From Pseudomonas putida (GTDB lineage: Bacteria > Pseudomonadota > Gammaproteobacteria > Pseudomonadales > Pseudomonadaceae), in contig NZ_CP039371.1 of the NCBI RefSeq assembly GCF_005080685.1, forward strand, positions 2,914,001 to 2,978,000: a stretch of DNA of 64,000 nt, written 5' to 3'. The notes below the pieces were generated by a model. That model searched no databases and was not told the origin of the DNA. It saw nothing but the letters and a program-made list of their open reading frames with translations. A program made the position numbers and the translations under genes. Shown here piece after piece: positions 1 to 10,384 of this stretch (position 1 is the stretch's first letter; each line of letters opens with the position of its first letter).

Positions 1-1792
<1,792 letters not shown>

Positions 1793-1817
1793 GCCGAACC
1801 TCCTGTCGTTGCCTGTG

Positions 1818-1861
1818 GGGCCCTATCGCCGGCAAGCCGGCTGCAACAGGCGGTAGGGCCC
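1818..1861 (-). terminator. Hairpin downstream of ecotin
   Basis: Arms at 1818-1830 and 1849-1861 pair over 13 bases with one G-T pair. The inner part (GCCGGCAAGCCGGC) is a REP-like core. It lies just after the ecotin stop and before the acetoacetyl-CoA synthetase start. There is no clear T run, so it may be a REP element with terminator or mRNA-stabilising effect. Confidence 0.45.
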
Positions 1862-1875
1862 TCGACTGTAACGCT

Positions 1876-2355
1876 TTACTCCACTGTAGCCTTTTGCACG
1901 TCGTCCGCTGCCGACCACACGCGATAGCGCACTTCGACGCCCTCAGGCACGTATACCACCACCGGCAACTTGCTGTTGTAGCGCAGCAGGAAACCGTCAC
2001 CGATCACTGGCACGAAAGCATCGGTCTTCTTGCCATCGGGGCAGGCCATTAGGGTGCTGGCGGGGCCGCTGACTTTTTCCAGGCGGTAGTACGGGTAGCC
2101 CCAGCCCTGCAAGGTGTGTTCTTCGAGGCTACCGCCCAGGCGCTGGCGGTTGCAGTCGACCTTGAGCGTCTTGCCAGCGAGCACTTCCAGTTTGTAGGCG
2201 GACTCATCGGTTTGTGCCGGCAGGTGGATCACCTGCCGGGTGAAGCCTTTTTCCGCCTCGGGGTACGGGGCGACATCCTTGAGGCTGGCAGCCATCAGCG
2301 GGGCGGTGGCCGCCAGGCTCAGGGAGAGGATCGCGGACAATTGGCTCAGGCGCAT
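1876..2355 (-). CDS. eco: Ecotin, periplasmic serine protease inhibitor
   Basis: 159 residues with a signal peptide of about 22 residues, so periplasmic. Ecotin is a dimeric inhibitor of chymotrypsin-fold serine proteases. The mature start [10 protein letters not shown], the loop [11 protein letters not shown] and the late stretch [12 protein letters not shown] are family hallmarks. Met103 of the precursor corresponds to the reactive P1 methionine, and Cys68 and Cys105 form the conserved disulfide pair. The start at 2355 has AAGGAGG directly upstream. It sits between two ketone-body genes with no obvious functional link; in the family it protects cells from host or predator proteases. Confidence 0.95.
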   Translation of the reverse strand: MRLSQLSAILSLSLAATAPLMAASLKDVAPYPEAEKGFTRQVIHLPAQTDESAYKLEVLAGKTLKVDCNRQRLGGSLEEHTLQGWGYPYYRLEKVSGPASTLMACPDGKKTDAFVPVIGDGFLLRYNSKLPVVVYVPEGVEVRYRVWSAADDVQKATVE

Positions 2356-2409
2356 AGGGCCTCCTTGCTAAGAATGGGGGGGCGGGCTCTGCCAGGCACG
2401 CTTGGCCCT

Positions 2410-3180
2410 TCACTGGGCCAACCAGCCACCATCGACGTTCCAGGCGGCGCCGCGAACCTGGCTACCGGCCTCGCTGCACAAGAATAGTACCAGCTCGCCC
2501 AGATGTTCAGGTGTGACGAATGCCTGCGAGGGCTGCTTCTCGGCGAGCAGGTCATGCTGCGCCTGGAGGGCGTCGCCGCCGTTGGCGGCTCGCTCGTCGA
2601 TCTGTTTTTGCACCAGTGGGGTCAGCACCCAGCCTGGGCAGATGGCGTTGCAGGTGACGTTGCTGGTGGCGGTTTCCAGGCCAACGACCTTGGTCAGCCC
2701 GACCACGCCATGCTTGGCTGCCACGTAGGCCGCCTTGCCGGTGGAGCCGACCAGGCCATGCACCGAGGCGATGTTGATGATCCGCCCCCAGTCGCGCGCA
2801 CGCATGCCTGGCAGGGCCAGGCGGGTGCCATGGAACACCGCGGACAGGTTAAGCGCGATGATCCTGTCCCAGTCTTCGACCGGAAACTGCTCGACTGGCG
2901 CCACGTGCTGGACACCCGCGTTGTTGACGAGGATGTCGAGGCCACCGAATTCGCGCTCAGCCAGGGCGAACAGGGCCTCGATCTGGCGGACATCCGCCAG
3001 GTCCGCCGGATGATGCACGGCTTTCACGCCATGCTGCCTGATCCGCGCCAGGGCCTCGGCCGGGTCGCCAAAGCCGTTGAGCAGGATATCCGCCCCGGCC
3101 TTGGCCAGGACCTGGGCGATACCCAGGCCAATGCCGCTGGTGGAACCGGTCACGAGTGCTGTCTTGCCTTTGAGGGTCAT
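2410..3180 (-). CDS. hbdH: 3-hydroxybutyrate dehydrogenase (SDR family)
   Basis: 256 residues, a classical short-chain dehydrogenase that oxidises (R)-3-hydroxybutyrate to acetoacetate with NAD. TGSTSGIG near residues 11-18 is the cofactor loop and NNAG near 86-89 the structural motif. The catalytic triad is Ser139, Tyr152 and Lys156. The C-terminus ends in the WNVDGGWLAQ pattern of the beta-hydroxybutyrate dehydrogenase subgroup. AAGGAG precedes the ATG. The nearby acetoacetyl-CoA synthetase would consume the product. It begins 63 bases after the yejE stop, where a yejF ATPase gene might have been expected. Confidence 0.9.
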   Translation of the reverse strand: MTLKGKTALVTGSTSGIGLGIAQVLAKAGADILLNGFGDPAEALARIRQHGVKAVHHPADLADVRQIEALFALAEREFGGLDILVNNAGVQHVAPVEQFPVEDWDRIIALNLSAVFHGTRLALPGMRARDWGRIINIASVHGLVGSTGKAAYVAAKHGVVGLTKVVGLETATSNVTCNAICPGWVLTPLVQKQIDERAANGGDALQAQHDLLAEKQPSQAFVTPEHLGELVLFLCSEAGSQVRGAAWNVDGGWLAQ

Positions 3181-3243
3181 GGGTCGCTCCTTGGTCGATG
3201 CCGGTAGTGTAGAAGCTGTCCGTAACCTCGCTCGCCGGCCAGG

Positions 3244-4260
3244 TCAGCGGCGTGGATCGAAGGCCTCGCGCAGGGCGTCGCCAATGAATACCAGCAGCGA
3301 AAGGATCAGTGCCAAGGCGAAAAACGCCGTGAAGCCCAGCCAAGGTGCCTCCAGGTGCTGTTTGCCCTGGGTCACCAGTTCGCCCAGGGAGGCGCTGCCG
3401 GCCGGCATGCCGAAACCCAGGAAGTCCAGGGCGGTGAGTGTGGTGATGGCCCCGGTGAGCATGAACGGGACCAGGGTCAGCGTGGCGTTCAGCGCATTGG
3501 GCAGGATATGCCGCAGCATCACCTGGCTGTCCGGCAGACCCAGGGCGCGGGCAGCCTTGACGTATTCCAGGTTGCGCCCGCGCAAGAACTCCGCGCGGAC
3601 CACGTCCACCAGGGTCAGCCACGAGAACAGCGCCATGATGCCCAGCAACCACCAGAAATCCGGCTCGACGAAGCCGCTGAGGATGATCAGCAGGTACAGC
3701 ACCGGCAGCCCCGACCAGACTTCCAGCAAGCGCTGCCCGAGCAGGTCGACCCAGCCGCCGTGGTAGCCCTGCAGAGCGCCGGCAGCCACGCCGATGAGTA
3801 CGCTGACGAGCGTCAGGGCGAAGGCGAACAGCAGTGACACGCGCGTGCCGTAGAGCACCCTGGCCAGCACGTCGCGACCTTGGTCGTCGGTGCCCAGCCA
3901 GTTGTTGGCGCTCGGAGGACTGGGGGTCGGCACCTGCAAATCGTAGTTTGGCGTATCGGCACTGAAGGGGATGGGGGCGAACAGCATCCAGCCACCTTGG
4001 CCCTCGATCAACTGGCGCACGTAAGCACTGCGGTAGTCGGGCTGGAACGGCAATTGCCCACCGAACGCCTGCTCGCTGTAGCGCTTGAGCGCGGGAACGT
4101 ACAGCTCGCCCTTGTAGCCCAGCAGCAGCGGCTTGTCGTTGGCCACCAACTCGGCCCCGAGGCTCAGCAGCAACAAGCCCGCGAACAGCCATAGCGAAAC
4201 CCAGCCCAGGCGGTTGCGACGAAAGCGCTGCAGGCGGCGACGAGAAATCGGCGAGAGCAT
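3244..4260 (-). CDS. yejE: ABC peptide transporter permease, YejE type
   Basis: 338 residues. An inner-membrane permease of the peptide/microcin C importer class. There is one membrane segment near residues 20-42, a long periplasmic insert, then the BPD_transp_1 core with further segments and the EAA-like cytoplasmic loop around FLRGRNLEYVKAARALG that contacts the ATPase. The NNWLGTDDQGRDVLARVLYG motif marks the DppC/OppC/YejE family. ATG at 4260 overlaps the yejB stop by one base, so the genes are translationally coupled. No ATPase gene follows; the next gene is 3-hydroxybutyrate dehydrogenase. Confidence 0.9.
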   Translation of the reverse strand: MLSPISRRRLQRFRRNRLGWVSLWLFAGLLLLSLGAELVANDKPLLLGYKGELYVPALKRYSEQAFGGQLPFQPDYRSAYVRQLIEGQGGWMLFAPIPFSADTPNYDLQVPTPSPPSANNWLGTDDQGRDVLARVLYGTRVSLLFAFALTLVSVLIGVAAGALQGYHGGWVDLLGQRLLEVWSGLPVLYLLIILSGFVEPDFWWLLGIMALFSWLTLVDVVRAEFLRGRNLEYVKAARALGLPDSQVMLRHILPNALNATLTLVPFMLTGAITTLTALDFLGFGMPAGSASLGELVTQGKQHLEAPWLGFTAFFALALILSLLVFIGDALREAFDPRR

Positions 4261-5318
4261 CAGTGCGCCCTCGCGTCGAAGTCGATGCGCGGATCCAGCA
4301 CGGTGTACGACAGATCGCCGATCAGGCGGATCAGCAGGCCTGCCAGGGTGAAGATGAACAGCGTGCCGAACACCACCGGGTAGTCCCGCGATACCGCTGC
4401 CTCGTAGCTCATGCGCCCGAGGCCGTCGAGCGAGAAGATCACCTCGATCAGCAGGGAGCCTGCGAAGAACACCGTGATCAGCGCTTGGGGCAGCCCGGCC
4501 AGCACCAGCAGCATGGCGTTGCGCAGCACATGCCCGTAGAGCACGCGGCGCTCGCTCAGGCCCTTGGCCCGGGCGGTGACCACGTACTGGCGGGAGATCT
4601 CGTCGAGGAACGCGTTCTTGGTCAGCAGCGTCAGGGTGGCGAAGCCGCCGATCACCAGGGCGCCGACCGGCAGCACCAAGTGCCAGAAATAGTCGGCGAT
4701 CTTGCCCAGCAGGCTCAGTTGGTCGAAATCGTCCGAGACCAGGCCTCGTACCGGGAACCAATTCAGCGAGGTGCCACCGGCGAACAGCACGATCAGCAAC
4801 AGGGCGAACAGGAACGAGGGCAGGGCATAGCCGATCACGATCAGCGCACTGCTCCAGGCATCGAAGCGGCTGCCATGGCGCACCGCCTTGCGGATACCCA
4901 GCGGGATCGACACCAGGTAGGTGATCAGCGTGGCCCAGAAGCCCAGCGACAGGGTGACCGGCAATTTGTCGAGGATCAGGTCGGTGACCTTGGCGCCACG
5001 GAAGAAGCTCTGGCCGAAATCGAGCCGGGCGTACTGGCCGAGCATCAGCCACAGTCGCTCGGGTGCGCTCTTGTCGAAGCCGTACTGATGCTTGATTTCC
5101 TCGATCAGCTTCGGATCCAGCCCGCGGGTGGCCCGCGACTGGCCTTGCACGGCCTCGACGCGCGCGCCCGGTGCACCGCCACCCAGCCCCTGCAAACGGG
5201 CCACCGCCTGCTCGACCGGGCCACCGGGGGCGGCCTGGACGATGGCGAAGTTGACCAGCAGGATGGCCAGGAGGGTCGGGATGATCAACAGCAAGCGACG
5301 CAGGATGTAGGAGGTCAT
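4260..5318 (-). CDS. yejB: ABC peptide transporter permease, YejB type
   Basis: 352 residues, the partner permease to YejE. The N-terminus [11 protein letters not shown] leads into a first membrane helix and a periplasmic loop. The core carries [24 protein letters not shown], the EAA-type loop of the DppB/OppB/YejB family. The ATG at 5318 overlaps the yejA stop (ATGA). A longer in-frame start upstream lies inside yejA and is not favoured. Together with YejA and YejE it would import oligopeptides or peptide-like compounds. Confidence 0.92.
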   Translation of the reverse strand: MTSYILRRLLLIIPTLLAILLVNFAIVQAAPGGPVEQAVARLQGLGGGAPGARVEAVQGQSRATRGLDPKLIEEIKHQYGFDKSAPERLWLMLGQYARLDFGQSFFRGAKVTDLILDKLPVTLSLGFWATLITYLVSIPLGIRKAVRHGSRFDAWSSALIVIGYALPSFLFALLLIVLFAGGTSLNWFPVRGLVSDDFDQLSLLGKIADYFWHLVLPVGALVIGGFATLTLLTKNAFLDEISRQYVVTARAKGLSERRVLYGHVLRNAMLLVLAGLPQALITVFFAGSLLIEVIFSLDGLGRMSYEAAVSRDYPVVFGTLFIFTLAGLLIRLIGDLSYTVLDPRIDFDARAH

Positions 5319-7181
5319 GGAGAGCCCTTGATACGTTCGGCCATCTGTTCGGTGGTCAGGGCCTTGGGGCTGATCTCCCACCAGCTGTCCAGGCCTTCGT
5401 CATAGGCCGGCTGGACCTTGGGCAGGCCGAAGCGATTCCACCACACGGTCGAAGTGCCCGGTGGGTAGTAGTTGGGAATCCAGTAGTAGTTCCACTGCAG
5501 GACGCGGTCCAGGGCATGGGCGTGGCGCAGCATGTCGGCTTCGCTGTCGGCGCGTACCAGGCCATCGATCAGGCTGTCCACCGCCGGGTCCTTGAGTACC
5601 ATGAGGTTGTTCGAACCGGGGTCGTTGGCTGCCGCCGAGCCGAAGTAATTGTACAGTTCGGCGCCGGGTGACAGCGTGACCGGGTAGCCGGTGACGATCA
5701 TGTCGTAGTCGCGGGCCATCAGGCGGTTAACGTACTGCGCCGAGTCGACGTTGCGGATGTTGAGCGTGACGCCGATCTGCGCCAGGTTGCGCTTCCAGGG
5801 CAGCAACAGGCGCTCCAGGCCCGACTGACCATTGAGGAAGGTGAACGCCAGCGGCTCGCCCGCCGCGTTCACCAGGCGGTCGCCTTCAGGGCGCCAGCCG
5901 GCCTGTTGGAGCAGGGCCAGCGCTTGCAACTGCTGGGTGCGGATGATGCCCGAGCCATCGCTGACCGGCGCCTTGAAGACCGCGCTGAAGACCTCGGCAG
6001 GAACCTTGCCGCGCAAAGGCTCGAGCAGTTCGAGTTCGGCGGCATCGGGCAGATCGCGGGCAGCCAGCGGGGTATTGGAGAACACGCTTTGCTGGCGGAT
6101 GTACAGGTTGCGCATCATCTGCCGGTTGCTCCACTCGAAGTCCCAGAGCATGGCCAGCGCCTGGCGCACCCGGCGGTCCTTGAACTGTGGCTGGTCCAGG
6201 TTGAAGACGAAACCTTGCGCCGGCTGCGGTTTGGCAGGTGCGAGGTGGGCGCGGCGCAAGCGGCCGTCGTCCAGTTGCGCGCCGTTGTAGCCGAGGGTGT
6301 AGGCAGTGGCGGAGAACTCGCGGTTGTAGTCGTAGCCGCCGCCCTTGAGTACCTGGCGGGCGACCTCGGTGTCGCCGAAGTATTCGATGCGCAGGCGTTC
6401 GAAGTTGTACCGCCCGCGGTTGACCGGCAGGTCCTTGGCCCACCATGTCGGGTCGCGCTCGAAGGTGATGCTGCGGCCGTTGTCGATCCGGCCGATGCGG
6501 TAGGGGCCACTGCCGACCGGCTTGTCGAAGCCTGCACCATTGGCGAAGTCGCGGTCGTGCCAGTCGTGTTCGGGGAGTACCGGGAGGGTTGCGAGGTCCA
6601 GGGCCAGGGTGCGGCCGTGGGGTTGCTTGAAGTCGAAACGAATCTGCCGTGGGCCTTCCACGGTGACCTCGCGCACGTCGGCGAACTGCGTGCGGTACTT
6701 GAGGCTGCCCTGGCTCATCAGGCGCTCGAAGGTAAAACGTACATCCTCGGCACGCACCGGCTTGCCATCGGCGAAGGTCGCGCGTGGATCGAGTTCCAGG
6801 CGTAGCCAGGCATCAAAGGGGTCGCGCTCCATGCGCTGGGCGATCAGGCCGTAGACGGTATAGGGCTCGTCCAACGAACGTATGGCCAGCGGCGCGTACA
6901 GCCAACCGTCGACCTCACTGACGCCGATGCCCTTGTCGATGTAGGGCAGAATGTGGTCGAACTGGCCGATCTCGATTGCCGAGCGGCGCAGGCTACCGCC
7001 TTTGGGGGCGTCGGGGTTTGCGTAGTCGAAGTGGCGGAAGCTTTCGGCATAGCGCGGGGCTTCGCCGTAGACGGTGAGGGCGTGGCTGGGGCGGCTTGGG
7101 TGATGACGCTCAGGCAGGATAGCGCGAGCCCCAGAAGAAGATGTGTAGGTGCCGGATATCGGTTGGCTTTACCGGCGTCAT
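5315..7181 (-). CDS. yejA: Extracellular solute-binding protein, YejA type (5' end frameshifted)
   Basis: Periplasmic binding protein of family 5 for peptides. From about 7087 down to 5315 one frame encodes a complete mature YejA-like protein beginning [13 protein letters not shown] and ending with the ATGA overlap to yejB. A signal peptide core ([11 protein letters not shown], ending QAAP) precedes it, but in another frame. The shift falls at the C run at 7088-7091; one extra C would give [12 protein letters not shown]. The mature frame has no ATG or GTG upstream, only an internal TTG at 6874 that would drop the N-terminus. The true start is unclear; the ATG at 7181 is out of frame with the signal peptide. 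A REP pair lies immediately upstream. This is an assembly indel or a disrupted gene. Confidence 0.75.
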
Positions 7182-7241
7182 CGCCGGCAAGCCGGCTCCT
7201 ACAGGAGGTGTGCACCGCCTGTAGGAGCCGGCTTGCCGGCA
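7181..7241. repeat. REP pair upstream of yejA
   Basis: Two facing copies of the palindromic unit GCCGGCAAGCCGGCTCCTAC at about 7183-7205 and 7218-7240, separated by 12 bases. Such inverted REP doublets are typical of the P. putida group. They sit between the parvulin stop and the yejA 5' end and may act as terminator or mRNA 3' end. Confidence 0.8.
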
Positions 7242-7267
7242 ATAGGGCCATGAGCGGACTCAGCCGA

Positions 7268-7549
7268 TCAGTCCTGGCGGCTGGTCACTTCCAGCAGGTG
7301 GTAGCCGAACTGGGTTTTCACTGGGCCCTGCACGGTGTTGACCGGTGCGCTGAAGACCACGGTGTCGAACTCCTTGACCATCTGGCCTGGGCCGAACGAG
7401 CCCAGGTCACCGCCCTGGCGGCTGGACGGGCAGGTGGAGTTGGCCTTGGCGATTTCCGCGAAGTCGGCACCGGCTTCGATCTGGGCCTTGAGTTCGTTGC
7501 ACTTGTCTTCGCTGGCAACGAGGATGTGACGGGCGGTTGCGCGTGCCAT
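7268..7549 (-). CDS. ppiC: Peptidyl-prolyl isomerase, parvulin PpiC
   Basis: 93 residues, a stand-alone cytoplasmic parvulin that catalyses cis-trans isomerisation of peptide bonds before proline. The sequence matches E. coli PpiC in length and layout. Active-site positions His8, Cys40, Met57, Phe61 and His84 are present. GGDLGSFGPGQMVKEFD is the family signature. AAGGAG precedes the ATG. It lies 33 bases downstream of the DAHP synthase gene on the same strand and may be co-transcribed with it. Confidence 0.95.
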   Translation of the reverse strand: MARATARHILVASEDKCNELKAQIEAGADFAEIAKANSTCPSSRQGGDLGSFGPGQMVKEFDTVVFSAPVNTVQGPVKTQFGYHLLEVTSRQD

Positions 7550-7582
7550 GGGGTACTACTCCTTGGGTTGAAAGGGTCAAGC

Positions 7583-8667
7583 CTAACGCACTTGCCGGGG
7601 CGCTGTCTCCAGGCGCGCTGCAGCGTTGCGTAGCAGCGTTTCGGTGGCCTCCCAGCCCAGGCAACCGTCGGTGATCGACACGCCATATTTCAGCGGGCCC
7701 TTGCCCAGTGCCTGGCAGCCATCGAACAGGTGGCCCTCGAGCATCACCCCGACGATCGAGCGGTCACCGCTCAGACGCTGACCGAGTACGTCCTCGAACA
7801 CCGCAGGCTGGCGTGCCGGGTCCTTGCCGCTGTTGGCGTGGCTGCAATCGACCATGATGCGTGCTTGCAACCCGGCTTTGTCCAGGCCCTGGCGTGCCTG
7901 GGCGATGCTCGCGGCATCGTGGTTGGGGCCTTTGTGGCCGCCGCGCAGCACCAGGTGGGTGTCGCCGTTGCCCAAGGTCTCGATGATCGCCGGGTAGCCC
8001 TGCGCGTCCATGCCGAAGTGACGATGCGGATGGGCCGCGCTGCGCATGGCGTCGCAGGCGATGCCGATCCCGCCGTCGGTGCCGTTCTTGAACCCGACCG
8101 GCAGCTCCAGGCCGCTGACCATCTCGCGGTGGATCTGCGATTCAGTGGTGCGTGCACCGATCGCCGCCCAGCCCAGCAGGTCGTCGAAGTAGCCCGCAGC
8201 CATCGGTTGCAGCAGTTCGGTGGCTACCGGCAGGCCGCGCTCGATCATGTTCAGCATCAACCCACGCGACAGCGCCAGGCCCGCGTGCATGTCGTCGCTG
8301 CCGTCCAGGTGCGGGTCGTAGGCCAGGCCTTTCCAGCCCACCGTGGTACGCGGCTTCTCGACGTAGGCGCGCATCACCAGCAGCAGTTGCTCGTCGACCT
8401 CGCGGCTGAGCGCGGCCAGGCGATCGGCGTATTCGATGGCCGAGCGCGGATCATGCAGCGAGCAGGGGCCAACCACCACGAGCAGGCGTGGGTCGTGTCC
8501 TTCGAGGATGGCGCGGATGGCCAGGCGGTGCTGCTGCACCTGTTGGGTGAGTTCGGTCGATAGCGGCATCTGCTGCTTGAGCAGGTGCGGGCTGGGCAGG
8601 CGCTGGCTGACGGTGGTGTTGGCAGCTTGCGGTTGGGTCAGGGCAGGGCGAGGTTGGAAGCTTGCAT
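7583..8667 (-). CDS. aroF: Class I DAHP synthase (N-terminal frameshift)
   Basis: First enzyme of the shikimate pathway, condensing phosphoenolpyruvate and erythrose 4-phosphate. Motifs VVGPCSLHDP, KPRTTVGWKG, GARTTESQIHREM and DCSHANSGK identify the AroF/AroG/AroH class. The body is intact from an internal ATG at 8569 (MPLSTELTQQV, 328 residues). Homologous-looking sequence (LTQPQAANTTVSQRLPSPHL) continues upstream without a start. An ATG at 8667 begins MQASNLALP and then hits a stop; one added base near 8641-8644 would join the two into a 361-residue protein of normal length. This is probably a homopolymer indel. Two aromatic-rich leader peptides precede the gene, so attenuation is likely. 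Confidence 0.85.
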
Positions 8668-8718
8668 GGCGTATAGGTTCCCTGGGCGGACGGCGGGTTC
8701 TATCCCGCGCGGTCGGCC

Positions 8719-8868
8719 CTATCGAGGTGTTCGACTGATCGTTGATTGTGCGTTGTCTGCAGCGTTGCCACCGGAGATGGACCGATCGGAGGCGGCAGGC
8801 TGGCCCGAGCGGGATTGGCTAAATCGCCAGGCGTAGGTGCTTGCGTAGTAGTAGGTGGCGTAGTTCAT
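8719..8868 (-). CDS. Second leader peptide, Tyr-rich
   Basis: A 49-codon open frame, ATG at 8868 with GAGGACA eight bases upstream. The first 14 residues are MNYATYYYASTYAW, with five Tyr and one Trp; the remainder is unremarkable. It lies between the upstream terminator hairpin and the DAHP synthase. The density of Tyr codons right after the start suggests a ribosome-stalling control peptide for a tyrosine-sensitive synthase. No T-tailed terminator is visible after it; a short hairpin with arms GCGGG and CCCGC follows the stop. Assignment as a leader is inference. Confidence 0.55.
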   Translation of the reverse strand: MNYATYYYASTYAWRFSQSRSGQPAASDRSISGGNAADNAQSTISRTPR

Positions 8869-8915
8869 GAGTCTGTCCTCGGTGCGAATCGGTGTTTGTT
8901 GAAAGCCTGAAAAGC

Positions 8916-8948
8916 AAAACCCCCGGTCGGGGAGCCGACCGGGGGTTT
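8916..8948 (-). terminator. Attenuator terminator of the DAHP synthase operon
   Basis: Near-perfect hairpin, stem AAACCCCCGGTCGG with a four-base loop, followed on the minus strand by TTTTGCTTTTC. It starts about 58 bases after the stop of the Phe/Tyr/Trp leader peptide and precedes the synthase gene. This position fits a transcription attenuator more than an end-of-operon terminator. Confidence 0.8.
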
Positions 8949-9006
8949 GAGTATTCTCGTATTCGGCGGCCCTCGAAGGTGGGCGCCGTGTGGGTATCAG
9001 CGGCGC

Positions 9007-9126
9007 CTAGTGGCTAAACCAATACCCAAAATAAAAGCTTGCGGGAGCTTTGCGACCGGCAACAGCCAGCACGCGGCGCTGAGGGCGACCGGTGTGGTTG
9101 GCGTGGTTGCGGGTGGGGTTCGACAT
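9007..9126 (-). CDS. Leader peptide rich in Phe, Tyr and Trp (attenuator)
   Basis: A 39-codon open frame, ATG at 9126 with a GGAGAG ribosome site five bases upstream. The peptide ends FYFGYWFSH, so six of its last nine residues are aromatic. The stop is followed about 58 bases later by a strong intrinsic terminator. GGGTAT inside the control codons (9022-9027 on the other strand) can pair with ATACCC made from 8992-8997, as in classical 1:2 pairing. By analogy with pheL and trpL, scarcity of charged aromatic tRNAs would stall the ribosome here and allow read-through to the DAHP synthase. The function is inferred. Confidence 0.75.
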   Translation of the reverse strand: MSNPTRNHANHTGRPQRRVLAVAGRKAPASFYFGYWFSH

Positions 9127-9150
9127 GTTGCTCTCCAGTGAATGAGCCCG

Positions 9151-9180
9151 AGCTTACTGCAGGTGGCCCGGGCTGTTCAA
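9151..9180 (-). promoter_or_regulatory. Candidate promoter of the leader/DAHP synthase operon
   Basis: On the minus strand, TTGAAC (9175-9180) and TAAGCT (9151-9156) are separated by 18 bases, upstream of the first leader ATG at 9126. This is a reasonable sigma-70 match. A GC-rich imperfect dyad lies in the spacer. Confidence 0.4.
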
Positions 9181-9217
9181 TGGTTAAATGCTATCGATCT
9201 GATCGAGCGAAGCGGTT

Positions 9218-10369
9218 TCACAACGGATAGTGCTTGAGTTCCCGGGCGATCAGCATCCGCTGGATCTCGCTGGATCCCTCGTAGATCTGGGTGATGCGCG
9301 CATCGCGGTAGTGGCGCTCCACCGGGTAGTCTTCCAGGTAGCCATAGCCGCCATGCACCTGGATCGCCATCGAGCACACCCGCTCGGCCATCTCCGAAGC
9401 GAACAGCTTGGCTTGCGAGGCCTCCGACAGGCACGGCTTGCCGGCGCTGCGCAAGCGCGCCGCATGCAAGATCAGCAGGCGTGCGGCATTGACTTGCACC
9501 TGCATGTCGGCCAGCAGGTTGGCGATGCTCTGGTGCTCGTTGATCGGCTTGCCGAACTGGATGCGCTCACGCGAGTAGGCCAGCGCTGCCTCGAACGCCG
9601 CTCGGGCGATGCCCAGGGCCTGGGCGGCGATGCCGATGCGTCCGCCTTCAAGATTGGACAGGGCGATGGCCAGGCCCTTGCCGCGCTCGCCGAGCAGATT
9701 GGCGGCGGGGATGCGGCAGTTGTCCAGCGTTACCGCGCAGGTGTCGGAGGCGCGGATGCCCATCTTGTGTTCACTGCGGTCGACCTTGAACCCAGGGTTG
9801 TCGGTCTCGACCAGGAAGGCCGAAAGACCTTTCTTGCCCAGCTCAGGGTCGGTGACCGCGAAGACGATCGCCAATCCGGCACGGTGTGCGTTGCTGACGA
9901 ACTGCTTGGCGCCGTTGAGCACCCAGTGCCCCTCCACCCGTTCGGCGCGGGTGCGCAGGTTGTGGGCTTCGGAACCGGCCTGCGGCTCGGTCAGGCAGAA
10001 GCAGCCGATCACCTCGCCGCTGGCCAGGCGCGGCAGCCAGGCCTGTTGTTGCTCGGGTGTGCCGTAGGCTAGCAGCGGGCCGCAGCCCACCGAGTTGTGA
10101 ATGCTCATCATCGCGCCAGTGGCGCCGCAGCCGGCAGAGATTTCCTCGACCGCCAGGGCATAGGCCACGTAGTCGGTGTAGCTGCCGCCGAAGTCCTCCG
10201 GCACCACCATGCCCAGCAGGCCCAGTTCGCCCATCTTGCGAACCACGCCATCGTCGATCCAGCCGGCCTTTTCCCAGGCCTGGGCGTGCGGGGCGATTTC
10301 GCCCCGGGCGAAGTCCCGGGCCATGTCGCGGATCATGATCTGTTCTTCGTTAAGTTCCAGGTCTTGCAT
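9218..10369 (-). CDS. Acyl-CoA dehydrogenase (short/branched-chain type)
   Basis: 383 residues, an FAD-dependent acyl-CoA dehydrogenase. [12 protein letters not shown] is the flavin-binding signature. Near the C-terminus, [10 protein letters not shown] contains Glu364 at the catalytic base position of medium/short-chain members. It lies 15 bases downstream of a 3-hydroxyisobutyryl-CoA hydrolase gene, so isobutyryl-CoA from valine is the most likely substrate, though short straight-chain acyl-CoA cannot be excluded from sequence. Electrons would pass to electron-transfer flavoprotein. Confidence 0.88.
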   Translation of the reverse strand: MQDLELNEEQIMIRDMARDFARGEIAPHAQAWEKAGWIDDGVVRKMGELGLLGMVVPEDFGGSYTDYVAYALAVEEISAGCGATGAMMSIHNSVGCGPLLAYGTPEQQQAWLPRLASGEVIGCFCLTEPQAGSEAHNLRTRAERVEGHWVLNGAKQFVSNAHRAGLAIVFAVTDPELGKKGLSAFLVETDNPGFKVDRSEHKMGIRASDTCAVTLDNCRIPAANLLGERGKGLAIALSNLEGGRIGIAAQALGIARAAFEAALAYSRERIQFGKPINEHQSIANLLADMQVQVNAARLLILHAARLRSAGKPCLSEASQAKLFASEMAERVCSMAIQVHGGYGYLEDYPVERHYRDARITQIYEGSSEIQRMLIARELKHYPL

Positions 10370-10384
10370 CTGCGTACTCCCGGC

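Noticed and set aside
5315-6874. Start of YejA at an internal TTG (6874)
   Set aside because: It would remove the signal peptide and the first 70 or so conserved residues; a frameshift upstream explains the data better.
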